44,509 nt of DNA from Prevotella sp. P5-92 (GCF_002251245.1 NZ_NPJG01000129.1:1-44509); one strand, 5' to 3'. Shown: positions 23,174 through 30,124, numbered from the stretch's first letter. Made by a program: numbers and translations. Notes: generated by a model not told the origin, from the letters alone.

Positions 23174-23245
23174 AAGTTAAAGAAGTTAAAGGAGTTAAAG
23201 AAGTTAAAGGAGTTAAAGAAGTTAAAGGAGTTAAAGGAGTTAAAG
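23174..23245. repeat. Inverted 9-bp tandem array, 8 copies
   Basis: Eight uninterrupted copies of RAGTTAAAG with a period of 9. The unit is the reverse complement of the 9-mer left of the recombinase gene and of the array 60 bp further right. Together with that array it could form a long hairpin. Confidence 0.85.
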
Positions 23246-23252
23246 ACAATAG

Positions 23253-23332
23253 TCTTTTCGCTTCCTTTCGGGAGTTTTCTGGGCTTTGACATACGTCTTT
23301 AATTTCCTTAACTTCCTTAACTTCCTTAACTT
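23253..23332. repeat. Right flank of recombinase: module plus 9-bp array
   Basis: A TTTTCGCTTCCTTTCGGGAG block (cf. 21,735) followed by three copies of CCTTAACTT (23306-23332), in the same orientation as on the left side. The recombinase gene is therefore bracketed by direct copies of one composite sequence. Confidence 0.65.
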
Positions 23333-23425
23333 CTTAGAGTTGAGCACATGCGAAACTTAAGTAACTATAATATTGCTGTGAGATACCGCAACCACAATAA
23401 AAAACGGGGATTGTTGGGCAAAAAG

Positions 23426-23635
23426 GTGTTTCTCTCTTTAAGAGAAATATCGTTTTGCTAAACAGTTGATACATAGGCATGATTTCGCTGTAAATTATCA
23501 TATTTGCAAAACATCCGCTTGATGAAAATCAATAGTTTTTCGTATTTTTATAAAAAAATGATAGACAATTTGGTGGTTTGGAGTATTTTCCGTAATTTCG
23601 CAACGCCGAGGAGTTTCTCTTAAAGAGAGAAACAC
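23426..23635. promoter_or_regulatory. Invertible-promoter candidate upstream of upxY
   Basis: Perfect 22-bp inverted repeats lie at 23426-23447 (starting GTGTTTCTCTC) and 23614-23635 (ending GAGAGAAACAC), enclosing 166 bp. Each arm is itself nearly palindromic around TCTTTAAGA. The spacer contains CATATTTG (23499-23506), one mismatch from TAnnTTTG, pointing towards upxY in the present orientation. Capsule loci of Bacteroides are switched by such segments. The nearby tyrosine recombinase supports this reading. Orientation in other cells is not visible. Confidence 0.75.
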
Positions 23636-23824
23636 TTTTGCATACCTTATCCGAACGGTATTTCATGCCGGAAAGAAGGTCTTGCAAATAGTGGACTCGG
23701 AAAAATGAGAATAGATGACTATTGTAGTTGAAATACACGGGAAGATACTGATATACAGCCTGATACACGCATCGGGGTGAACCATGAGTATGCTCTTTCC
23801 CTAAATAATACATGTCAAAATACT

Positions 23825-24397
23825 ATGACAAATGGACTGAACAAGGATAAACCACGGTGGTATGTCATGCGGGCCTACAAGAACGAGAGTGCTGCCGAAG
23901 AGCGTCTCTCTCATAAGACGTATGGCCTGAAACATTTCATACCCAAGCAGAAAGTCCTTCGCACCATCAACGGCGAGAAAGTCCTTTGTATGGTACCCGT
24001 CATCCATAGTCTGGTGTTTGTATATGCAAGTCAAAGGCAGATTGTGGATTTCAAACACAATTATTATTACAATCTCCAGTTCGTTACATGGAAAGCCGAA
24101 GAGGGACTCGTCTATCTGACCGTGCCAGAGAAAGAGATGAAAAATTTCATCGAGGTGTGTCATCAGACGGAACAAGAGGTCCATTTCTATAAAATTGATG
24201 AAATCAACAAAGGCAAGAATAAGATTGACATCGCCAAAGGCAAGCGAGTAAGAGTGCATGGCGGACCGTTCGATCAGGTGGAAGGCTATTTCATAAGGAT
24301 TGGCAGGAAGCGTGGTAAGCAACTCGTAGTCATCATTCCCGACTTGTTAGCGGTTTCCGCAGAAGTCGCACCGGAATATATTCAAGTCATAGACTGA
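23825..24397 (+). CDS. upxY: UpxY-type transcription antiterminator (NusG family)
   Basis: 190 residues from the ATG at 23825; an in-frame start 16 codons upstream is less likely. The NGN domain begins PRWYVMRAYKNESAAEERLSHKTYGLKHFIPKQKV, and the C-terminal KOW domain includes KGKRVRVHGGPFDQVEGYFIRIGRKRGKQLVV. UpxY proteins of Bacteroides bind RNA polymerase on their own capsule operon leader and prevent premature termination. This is the first gene after the invertible segment, as in the known loci. No upxZ-like gene is recognised next to it; instead toxin-antitoxin modules and repeats follow. Confidence 0.85.
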   Translation: MTNGLNKDKPRWYVMRAYKNESAAEERLSHKTYGLKHFIPKQKVLRTINGEKVLCMVPVIHSLVFVYASQRQIVDFKHNYYYNLQFVTWKAEEGLVYLTVPEKEMKNFIEVCHQTEQEVHFYKIDEINKGKNKIDIAKGKRVRVHGGPFDQVEGYFIRIGRKRGKQLVVIIPDLLAVSAEVAPEYIQVID

Positions 24398-24414
24398 AAG
24401 CTTATACAATGATG

Positions 24415-24477
24415 ATCACAAATAGGCGGGCTTCTCGGAATGCCCGTCCTATAAGGGTTTTAATCACTTTTGGACGC
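24415..24477 (+). repeat. 63-bp direct repeat, copy 1, with hairpin
   Basis: Perfectly identical to 28,069-28,131. It contains a stem GGCGGGC/GCCCGTC with a 10-nt loop and then AAGGGTTTTAATCACTTTTG. It starts 17 bp after the upxY stop. It could be a terminator-like element or an antiterminator loading site in the leader. Confidence 0.75.
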
Positions 24478-24608
24478 CTACAAGCCGATCTGGGCGACAT
24501 TGACCTCTCGCCATGGTTAGAGGACAAGAATATGTGATAATCTACGGATAATTGATGCATTTTCCGTAACTTTTTACAAGTTTCTTCTTTTTTTTCAAGA
24601 AAAAGCAG

Positions 24609-24616
24609 TACCTTTG
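24609..24616 (+). promoter_or_regulatory. -7 promoter element TACCTTTG of the AbiE module
   Basis: Matches TAnnTTTG and lies 33 bp upstream of the antitoxin start codon, so the module has its own promoter inside the capsule operon. Confidence 0.5.
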
Positions 24617-24648
24617 TAGCAGAATTACGAAATCATCAAGATTCAACA

Positions 24649-25233
24649 ATGAGAAATATCACCATCATAGACGAACTACAAAAAAGCGGAGGATTCATAA
24701 AGGCAAGCGAAGTGAAAACCCGTGGAGAATATGAACAACTGCGTCGCGCAACGGAAGAAGGCACGCTGCTGAGGCTTCGTAATGGAGTGTATGTGGAAAC
24801 ATAAGCCTTGGCAAACAATATGGTAGATGTGGAACGTATCGTGCCAGGAGGCGTGCTTTGTCTTTATAGCGCATTTACACACTACGGACTATCCACACAA
24901 GTTCCGTCCTCCTTCTGCATTGCCATCGAAGCCAAGCGCAAACTGCGTCTTCCCGATTATCCTATCATTGACCTATACTATTGGAAAAAGGAGAATCTCG
25001 GATTCGGTATCACGCAGAAGGAACTGTCGGGATATGTCGTGCGAATCACCGACTTGGAACGCACTGTGTGCGATGCCGTCAAATACCGCAATAAGATAGG
25101 TCTTGACGTATGCGGCGAGGTGATAGACAACTATTTGAAGATGGACACCCGCAACATCTCCTTGCTAAACGAGTATGCCGGCAGACTGAGATTGCGTACC
25201 ATTCTCACCAAATACCTGGAGACGAGACTATGA
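24649..25233 (+). pseudogene. AbiEi antitoxin gene with in-frame TAA stop
   Basis: A 194-codon frame with the full AbiEi layout: N-terminal winged helix (MRNITIIDELQKSGGFIKASEVKTRG... LRLRNGVYVET) and C-terminal domain (VDVERIVPGGVLCLYSAFTHYGL, LERTVCDAVKYRNKIG, IDNYLKM). A TAA at 24802-24804 interrupts it after codon 51, at the junction of the two domains. Translation could restart at the in-frame ATG at 24820 and give a 137-residue C-terminal domain without the DNA-binding part. In studied AbiEi proteins the C-terminal domain gives antitoxicity and the winged helix autorepression. The rest of the frame is intact, so the mutation looks recent or tolerated. Confidence 0.75.
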
Positions 25234-26087
25234 CGAAGAATACAGGAAAATCCATCAGGACGCGCCTCCTCAACCTGTCGAGGAAAGAGGGCGTGGATTA
25301 TATGAAAGTGTTGGTAAGATACCTGCACGAACGACTGCTGTTCCGCATTTCCGTCAGCCCATATAAAAGCCATTTCCTTCTGAAAGGCAGTACCTTGCTT
25401 TTTGCCTTAGACGGATTCAAGGCGCGCCCTACTATCGACATCGACCTTCTTGGAGAGCGCATAAGCAATGACCGTGACAACCTTAAGACCGTTTTTGAGA
25501 AGATATGTGCCATTGAATGTGTGGATGACGGCGTGGCTTTTGACCCGTCGTCCCTTGATTTGGAACCAATAGCAGTGGAAAAGAAATATCCCGGAACTTG
25601 TGTAAAGGTAGTCGCCCATTTGGACACTATCGTGCAGCAAATCTCAATAGACATTGGTTTTGGCGATGTAGTCACGCCCTATCCGCTATCGTTAGACTAT
25701 CCCCTGTTATTGCCAGATGTGCCGTCGGTGGAACTGTACGCCTATTCGTTGGAGACACTCATAGCCGAGAAATTCCACACGATGGTGGACAGAGATGAGA
25801 GCAATAGCCGCATGAAGGATTTCTTCGACGTGTATCAGTTGTTCACAAATCATGAGATAGACAGACAGCTGCTTGCCGAAGCCATTGCCAGCACGTTCCG
25901 CAACAGGAATACCATCTACAAGGAGTCCCTTATGCTATTCACTGAGAAGTTCTCGTCCGACCCGACAAGAAACATCCAGTGGAAGTCTTTCCTGAAAAAG
26001 ATACGAAGGAAAGAGCCTATACCCTTTCCTGTTGTTATGCAGTGCATAAAAGACAACCTGCAAGAGTTTTGGACAAAAGATTTGTAA
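25230..26087 (+). CDS. AbiEii-type nucleotidyltransferase toxin
   Basis: 285 residues, start overlapping the antitoxin stop by 4 bp. The nucleotidyltransferase core has KGSTLLFALDGF, the catalytic PTIDIDLLG (D-x-D) and the downstream ISIDIGFGD and LETLIAEKFHTMVDR segments typical of AbiEii/DUF1814 proteins. In type IV AbiE systems the toxin inhibits growth during phage infection, and the antitoxin represses the operon. No frameshift or stop is visible in the toxin, so it should be functional even though its antitoxin gene carries a nonsense codon. Confidence 0.85.
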   Translation: MTKNTGKSIRTRLLNLSRKEGVDYMKVLVRYLHERLLFRISVSPYKSHFLLKGSTLLFALDGFKARPTIDIDLLGERISNDRDNLKTVFEKICAIECVDDGVAFDPSSLDLEPIAVEKKYPGTCVKVVAHLDTIVQQISIDIGFGDVVTPYPLSLDYPLLLPDVPSVELYAYSLETLIAEKFHTMVDRDESNSRMKDFFDVYQLFTNHEIDRQLLAEAIASTFRNRNTIYKESLMLFTEKFSSDPTRNIQWKSFLKKIRRKEPIPFPVVMQCIKDNLQEFWTKDL

Positions 26088-26090
26088 ACA

Positions 26091-26242
26091 TTCATCAATC
26101 AACGGCATGTAGGCAATCCGCTCTGTGCGGATGGAGGATCGTCCCCTTCTGTCGTACCAACAAGCAAGTAATAATTTACGATAATTTTACGGATAATTAA
26201 TGGACATTAGCGTTCACCCCAACCCCGTCCGCTTGCGGACAA
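26091..26242 (+). repeat. R2 intergenic repeat, copy 1
   Basis: About 150 bp closely matching 29,091-29,241. It starts TTCATCAATCAACGGCATG, contains ATCCGC...GCGGAT and ends with the palindrome GTCCGCTTGCGGAC. It follows directly after the toxin stop codon, as the second copy follows an antitoxin stop, and may be a 3'-UTR element that moved with such modules. Confidence 0.75.
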
Positions 26243-26320
26243 TCTAAGTCGTCACATGTAGCCCCTGTTGTCGTTAACAAATATCTTTATCAGTGATAAT
26301 CATCAATCACTCATCAGACA

Positions 26321-26492
26321 CTTGCGATAGCTTGATGAGCTCCTCTAATAATAAACAAGGTGCGAATAATCAGAAACTTGCGTAGCTTGATGAGCACCTC
26401 TAAATATTAACGCTGTGTGAAGAACTTGCTTTAGCTTGATGAACACCGCTGAAAATATATAATGTGTGAAGAACTTGCGTAGCTTGATGAGC
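26321..26492 (+). repeat. Four degenerate tandem repeats of about 50 bp
   Basis: Copies at 26321, 26377, 26425 and 26474 share the core CTTGCGTAGCTTGATGAGC (with small changes) and are followed by CACCTC- or CACCGC-like sequence; the last two also share GTGTGAAGAA before the core. Spacing is 56, 48 and 49 bp. No coding frame spans them. They lie between the AbiE module and a small antitoxin gene. Confidence 0.7.
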
Positions 26493-26567
26493 TTGCGAAT
26501 AATCAATATTCAGACGTGTGCCCTAAATTGAATACTTACAACTCAATCAATAATTTCTCCCATTTCC

Positions 26568-26599
26568 TTTGGCTGATTCAAAAATAATACGTATCTTTG
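26568..26599 (+). promoter_or_regulatory. Canonical Bacteroidota promoter
   Basis: TTTG (26568-26571), 20 bp, TATCTTTG (26592-26599). It drives the small antitoxin gene starting 28 bp downstream. Confidence 0.7.
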
Positions 26600-26627
26600 C
26601 AGCGTGATTCATTAATTTATAAAGATT

Positions 26628-26849
26628 ATGGCAAGTGTTACAACAATACAAAGACCGGCTGAGATTACCATAAATGTTTCAGACCTGTCTGTGGCAAAAG
26701 ATATAAGCAGGCTGCTAAAAAGAGTTAGCGGCATTACAAATATAAGGGTGAAAAAAAACAAGAACGAGGTGGAACTTGCTCTTGAGGAAGCTCATAAAGG
26801 TAAGGTTAAGCAATGGAATAGTGTTGACGATTATTTCAAGACGTTATAA
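26628..26849 (+). CDS. Small antitoxin-like protein, orphan
   Basis: 73 residues. ITINVSDLSVAKDISRLLKRVSGITNIRVKK followed by LALEEAHKGKVKQWNSVDDYFKTL has the N-terminal small domain and C-terminal toxin-binding tail of Bacteroidales type II antitoxins ('G.V..W.SVDD.F'). A RelE/YafQ-type toxin gene normally follows within a few bases; here the next 160 bp are a repeat and a promoter, so the toxin is missing. It has its own canonical promoter. Confidence 0.6.
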   Translation: MASVTTIQRPAEITINVSDLSVAKDISRLLKRVSGITNIRVKKNKNEVELALEEAHKGKVKQWNSVDDYFKTL

Positions 26850-26853
26850 TCAG

Positions 26854-26910
26854 AATTGCCGCAGGACTTTAGCTTTTTTCACCGCAATGAGAATTAGTAC
26901 AACGTATAAT
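26854..26910 (+). repeat. R3 intergenic repeat, copy 1
   Basis: ATTGCCGCAGGACTTTAGCT, a T-run, CACCGCA and ATTAGTACAACGTATAA match 29,353-29,412 with few changes. It follows the antitoxin stop. At the second site R3 lies 112 bp after R2, whereas here R2 and R3 are separated by the tandem repeats and the antitoxin gene. Confidence 0.65.
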
Positions 26911-26962
26911 TAATGTTATTAAGGTTAATTAAGGTTAGCAAAAGTTACAAAATAAACATTTC

Positions 26963-26995
26963 TTTTGCCGTTAGCAAAAAAAATACGTAAATTTG
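26963..26995 (+). promoter_or_regulatory. Promoter of the Panacea module
   Basis: TTTTG (26963-26967), 20 bp, TAAATTTG (26988-26995), ending 18 bp before the start codon. Confidence 0.65.
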
Positions 26996-27013
26996 TGCCA
27001 AAATTAGAAAGAT

Positions 27014-27460
27014 ATGACATACAAGGCATTGGACATAGCAAAGAAATTAATCTTCAAGGCGCAGAACGACGAGCCCAACGGAGGCGAGCGTCTTACCAAC
27101 CTGAAGTTGCAGAAACTGCTTTACTATCAGCAGGGCTATCATCTTGCAGCTTTTGGCACACCGTTGTTTTCTGAGGATGTAGAGGCATGGATGTACGGGC
27201 CTGTTGTACCAACCGTATATGACGTGTTCTCAGCATACGGTTCATCCGCTCTACCTGTAGTAGAATCGGAGATATCCCTCAGTGAAGAGGAGGAAATCCT
27301 ATTCAGTCAGGTATATGATGCCTATAGGGAGTTCTCAGCCATTGGATTGATGAACCGCACCCATACGGAGAGACCTTGGATTGAGGCAAAGCCCCACGAC
27401 CGCGGTACTGTCATACCGTTGTCGAGCATGGAATCATATTTCAAGACTCAGATGCAATAA
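27014..27460 (+). CDS. Panacea-domain (SocA/DUF4065) antitoxin
   Basis: 148 residues. The Panacea signature is clear: LTNLKLQKLLYYQQGYHLAAFGTPLFSEDVEAWMYGPVVPTVYDVF, followed by a helical part and TERPWIEAK. Panacea domains neutralise diverse toxins encoded next to them. A gene of matching type starts 12 bp downstream. It has its own promoter within the capsule locus, so the module can be expressed regardless of promoter phase. Confidence 0.82.
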   Translation: MTYKALDIAKKLIFKAQNDEPNGGERLTNLKLQKLLYYQQGYHLAAFGTPLFSEDVEAWMYGPVVPTVYDVFSAYGSSALPVVESEISLSEEEEILFSQVYDAYREFSAIGLMNRTHTERPWIEAKPHDRGTVIPLSSMESYFKTQMQ

Positions 27461-27471
27461 TTACAGTCCTT

Positions 27472-27882
27472 ATGGTAAAGAAGTTCGCCATCAAACAGCC
27501 CAAGCCTCAGGCAGCCGTCATCGGCAAGCCTCAGGAAAGGATTGTGTTTGGCTTTTCAGAACTTCGACCATACAGCTATGTCAACTGTCATAACGATTCT
27601 TCGTTTTTCATTTCTTTTTTTGAGCGTTTAAAAAAACTCAGTAGTTTGGACTGGAACACAGTAAACACCTCAGCCCGCCACTCCTTCGGTTTTGAGAAGA
27701 TGCAGGCTGACAGTCTCACCGCTGCTGCCAAGCAACATGTCCCAGTAGGAATGACAAGTCTCATGGTGTTCCGTGCCTCAGGCGACAACCATGTATTTTT
27801 GGGCTATCGCGACAACAACGTCTTTCAGGTTATATTCATTGAATACAACTTTGGCGACGTCTATTTCCACGGCAAGAAGTAA
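27472..27882 (+). CDS. Panacea-associated toxin candidate
   Basis: 136 residues. The C-terminal part (MTSLMVFRASGDNHVFLGYRDNNVFQVIFIEYNFGDVYFHGKK) matches a family I know downstream of Panacea-type antitoxins in Bacteroidales. The N-terminus is basic (KKFAIKQPKPQ). No classical nuclease motif can be named. Position and spacing make it the toxin of the pair. It ends just before a possible second invertible segment. Confidence 0.65.
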   Translation: MVKKFAIKQPKPQAAVIGKPQERIVFGFSELRPYSYVNCHNDSSFFISFFERLKKLSSLDWNTVNTSARHSFGFEKMQADSLTAAAKQHVPVGMTSLMVFRASGDNHVFLGYRDNNVFQVIFIEYNFGDVYFHGKK

Positions 27883-27987
27883 TACGTTTTTATCATCAAT
27901 TCTGGTAAGCGTCCAAAAGTGGTTTTAGGTAATCCGTGAAAAAGTTTGTACCTTTGCGCTGTCAAATTCAATAAACAATAAATAGGC

Positions 27988-28068
27988 ATGATAAGTTCTT
28001 TCATCTCGACCAGTCAGCAGAAGTGTCGCAACTTCCGCGACTTCTTCGTTGACTATGATTTCAATTAA
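27988..28068 (+). CDS. 26-aa frame behind a promoter, possible remnant
   Basis: Starts MISSFISTSQQKCRN and ends FVDYDFN. It begins 32 bp after the TACCTTTG element and ends at the 63-bp repeat. It may be a leader peptide or the N-terminal stub of a gene replaced by recombination at the repeat. Confidence 0.3.
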   Translation: MISSFISTSQQKCRNFRDFFVDYDFN

Positions 28069-28131
28069 ATCACAAATAGGCGGGCTTCTCGGAATGCCCG
28101 TCCTATAAGGGTTTTAATCACTTTTGGACGC
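28069..28131 (+). repeat. 63-bp direct repeat, copy 2
   Basis: Identical to the copy behind upxY, including the GGCGGGC/GCCCGTC hairpin. It starts in the stop codon region of the 26-aa frame and overlaps the right arm of the 17-bp inverted repeats. Confidence 0.75.
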
Positions 28132-28235
28132 TTACTCATCAGTCATTGCATGTAGGGTCTTTAGTTTATGTAAGACCGCCCCTCGATCCGGACACTGCCC
28201 GTCCCCTTATCACACGGAGCAATATTAATTATATT

Positions 28236-28736
28236 ATGCGAAAACTACTCGATACAAAAGCCGGCGCCACCTTCTACGAAGAAATGCCGAATCTCACGTT
28301 GTGCACCCGAAAGGACTGCATAGAATTCATCTTTAAACTGAAGCCTGGCATATATGTCATCATCAACATGACCAGAGGCACCGGAGGCAAGATTATGCTC
28401 TATGCCAATTGGGACAAATACTTCATGCGCATGCAGAACCCCGATGTCCAACTGCCGAGAATCAAGAAGAACTGTCCAACTCTCTTTGCCGTTCTAACCG
28501 GCGAAGACAAGGACGACGTCAGTCTTCTAAGTCATAGAAACGCTCCTGCTCACGAAAGAGGATTTGGTGTCTTTTGTGATGGTGACGTCGATACCCCTCT
28601 CATCGCCCATATAGACAACAATCTATTGGACAAAGTGGCGATGCTGGTCAATAAGAACGTTGATATCTACAACGAGCTCAACACCACCCCACCTTTCCCT
28701 GCCTGGAAAGACGGACTTCGCGACTTGTGGAATTAG
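28236..28736 (+). CDS. Hypothetical protein, 166 aa
   Basis: The ATG at 28236 (MRKLLDTKAG) is preferred; an in-frame start at 28146 is possible. Sequence features: LTLCTRKDCIEFIFKLKPGIYVIINMTRG beta-rich core, YANWDKYFMRM, a histidine-containing middle (SHRNAPAHERGFGVF), acidic C-terminus. No family recognised. It lies between the 63-bp repeat and an orphan antitoxin gene, so it may be one more accessory gene inserted into the capsule leader. Confidence 0.5.
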   Translation: MRKLLDTKAGATFYEEMPNLTLCTRKDCIEFIFKLKPGIYVIINMTRGTGGKIMLYANWDKYFMRMQNPDVQLPRIKKNCPTLFAVLTGEDKDDVSLLSHRNAPAHERGFGVFCDGDVDTPLIAHIDNNLLDKVAMLVNKNVDIYNELNTTPPFPAWKDGLRDLWN

Positions 28737-28767
28737 CAATCAAAATCCCCACATTTTTCAAGATTTC

Positions 28768-28799
28768 CTTGCAAATCTCAAATTTAATATGTATATTTG
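28768..28799 (+). promoter_or_regulatory. Promoter of the second orphan antitoxin
   Basis: CTTG (28768-28771), 20 bp, TATATTTG (28792-28799), 19 bp before the start codon. Confidence 0.6.
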
Positions 28800-28817
28800 C
28801 ACCCAAAATGCGATAAT

Positions 28818-29072
28818 ATGGATAGATTATATACAACAAACATTAGTTCTGTAGATGCACTTTGGGCACTGATTCAAGGACAGTCCCAAAATGTTAAGGA
28901 TGCATTGTATCAACGTATGGAAGAGGCTAATCGCCAAAGGAAGACATTGCAGCAACAGCAGTATGTAAGTAAGAGCCTCAAAAGGGCATTCGCAGAGTTG
29001 GAAGAAGCACGAACTACAAATAAGGAACTTCCCGATGCTTCTGATTTGTTTAAACTGATAGATAAACAATGA
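28818..29072 (+). CDS. Antitoxin-like small protein, orphan
   Basis: 84 residues from the ATG at 28818. SVDALWALIQGQSQNVKDALYQRMEEANRQRKTLQQQQYVSKSLKRAFAELEEAR is the helical N-terminal region of Bacteroidales antitoxins of RelE/ParE-type pairs. No toxin gene follows; the R2 repeat begins 18 bp downstream. With its own canonical promoter it looks like a complete but solitary antitoxin. Confidence 0.55.
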   Translation: MDRLYTTNISSVDALWALIQGQSQNVKDALYQRMEEANRQRKTLQQQQYVSKSLKRAFAELEEARTTNKELPDASDLFKLIDKQ

Positions 29073-29090
29073 AGGTCAAATAAGACATTC

Positions 29091-29241
29091 TTCATCAATC
29101 AACGGCATGCCGGCAATCCGCCCCTGCGGATGAAGGATCGTCCCCTTCTGTCGTACCAACAAGCAAATAATAATTTACGATAAATTTACGGATAATAAGT
29201 GGAAATTAGCGTTCACCCCAACCCCGTCCGCTTGCGGACAA
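29091..29241 (+). repeat. R2 intergenic repeat, copy 2
   Basis: Matches copy 1 at 26,091 nearly throughout, including the CTTCTGTCGTACCAACAAGC and TTAGCGTTCACCCCAACCCC stretches and the final GTCCGCTTGCGGAC palindrome. A related palindrome GTCCACTTGTGGAC follows about 35 bp later. Confidence 0.75.
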
Positions 29242-29352
29242 AGTTGTCCTATGTTGTTCCTGTTGTCGTCATCATAGTCCACTTGTGGACATCCGTATAA
29301 CCCAATTTTCGTTTTGGTTTTGGTTTTCGTTCAATCAATAATCAATAATCAA

Positions 29353-29412
29353 TAACAATTGCCGCAGGACTTTAGCTTTTTCACCGCAGTGAAAAATTAG
29401 TGCAACATATAA
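29353..29412 (+). repeat. R3 intergenic repeat, copy 2
   Basis: AATTGCCGCAGGACTTTAGC, CACCGCAGTGA and ATTAGTGCAACATATAA match copy 1 at 26,854. The CACCGCAGTG part with the preceding T-run resembles a terminator, but the partner arm is weak. Confidence 0.6.
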
Positions 29413-29487
29413 ACCTCGAATTCGAGGTAACAGTTGGTACGAGTACCAAGTCCGTTTCGCGTTTACCGGACTAAAATAATTAAACGC
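29413..29487. repeat. Three consecutive palindromes
   Basis: ACCTCGAATTCGAGGT, TTGGTACGAGTACCAA and AGTCCG...CGGACT follow each other with almost no spacing. A fourth inverted pair GCGTTTA/TAAACGC overlaps the last one. They precede the next gene by about 40 bp and may form a leader structure or mark past rearrangements. Confidence 0.6.
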
Positions 29488-29524
29488 GCTGCTTTTACAA
29501 ACTCAAAAAATCATTAAAGACATT

Positions 29525-30124
29525 ATGAAAGTATTTGTTTCCGGCTTCTTCAACAGAGGCCAACAGAACGAGTATGTGGAGTTGGAAGCAGCATCCAAGT
29601 GCTCTCTCGAAGGTTTAATGCTAATGCGTTATCTCTATGGCAAGGATTATCTCCCCATCCAAAGTGAAACGCGAGTATTCCTCTTCCCCGACATTAACCT
29701 CAGAAAAGGCAACCTTGTCAGGGTTTACACCTTCCACCATGCCGGAAAGAAAAAAGAGAAAGACGAGACGCTCGGCAAGACCGTCTATAATTTCTCTTGG
29801 AATCTCGACCGCACAATATGGGAAGGCAAGAACGTCGAAGCCCAAGTTATGAAACTAGGCAATGCCATGGGCTTAGCCCCCAGTGACGCTACATCCGATT
29901 CCGTAAGACAATCTGACGAGCATCGAGCCGCATTGCTCGACTCCGACTCCTTGTTTGCAAACCTCGCAATAGGAGCCATAGACGGACGTGTAAACATCAT
30001 CGGCGAGGATGGCAAAGCCAAGCCTTTGGAAATCACGGGTGTGCCCCCAAAAGTTAAGGAAGCCATATCAGAAGGCGATTACTACAAGGCCTACACCCTA
30101 ATGTTGGCAGAGAGCTCAAGGTAA
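29525..30124 (+). CDS. Hypothetical protein, 199 aa
   Basis: The N-terminal 110 residues are beta-rich and aromatic (MKVFVSGFFNRGQQNEYVELEAA, RVFLFPDINLRKGNLVRVYTFHH), the middle is basic (GKKKEKDETLGK), and the C-terminal 60 residues are alanine-rich and helical. No signal peptide or membrane helix. I do not recognise the family. It is the last accessory gene before the biosynthetic genes. A 10-bp hairpin (30131-30162) follows. Confidence 0.55.
   Translation: MKVFVSGFFNRGQQNEYVELEAASKCSLEGLMLMRYLYGKDYLPIQSETRVFLFPDINLRKGNLVRVYTFHHAGKKKEKDETLGKTVYNFSWNLDRTIWEGKNVEAQVMKLGNAMGLAPSDATSDSVRQSDEHRAALLDSDSLFANLAIGAIDGRVNIIGEDGKAKPLEITGVPPKVKEAISEGDYYKAYTLMLAESSR

Larger units (their letters stand above)
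27905..28135. promoter_or_regulatory. Segment bounded by 17-bp inverted repeats, containing a promoter
   Basis: GTAAGCGTCCAAAAGTG (27905-27921) and its exact inverse (28119-28135) enclose about 200 bp with TACCTTTG (27949-27956), a -7 element. The right arm overlaps the end of the 63-bp repeat. The layout resembles the invertible promoter upstream of upxY, but the repeat sequence is different. It may be a second invertible segment or just a duplicated repeat end. Confidence 0.5.

Noticed and set aside
22954..23289. Plus-strand frame with KEV/KGV repeats
   Set aside because: The repeats are the 9-bp DNA array read in frame; the frame overlaps the end of the recombinase gene and has no start context.
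23174..23332. CRISPR array
   Set aside because: The repeats are 9 bp long and contiguous, without spacers, and no cas gene is near.
24414..24640. upxZ gene after upxY
   Set aside because: No suitable frame exists; the stretch consists of the 63-bp repeat and the AbiE promoter.
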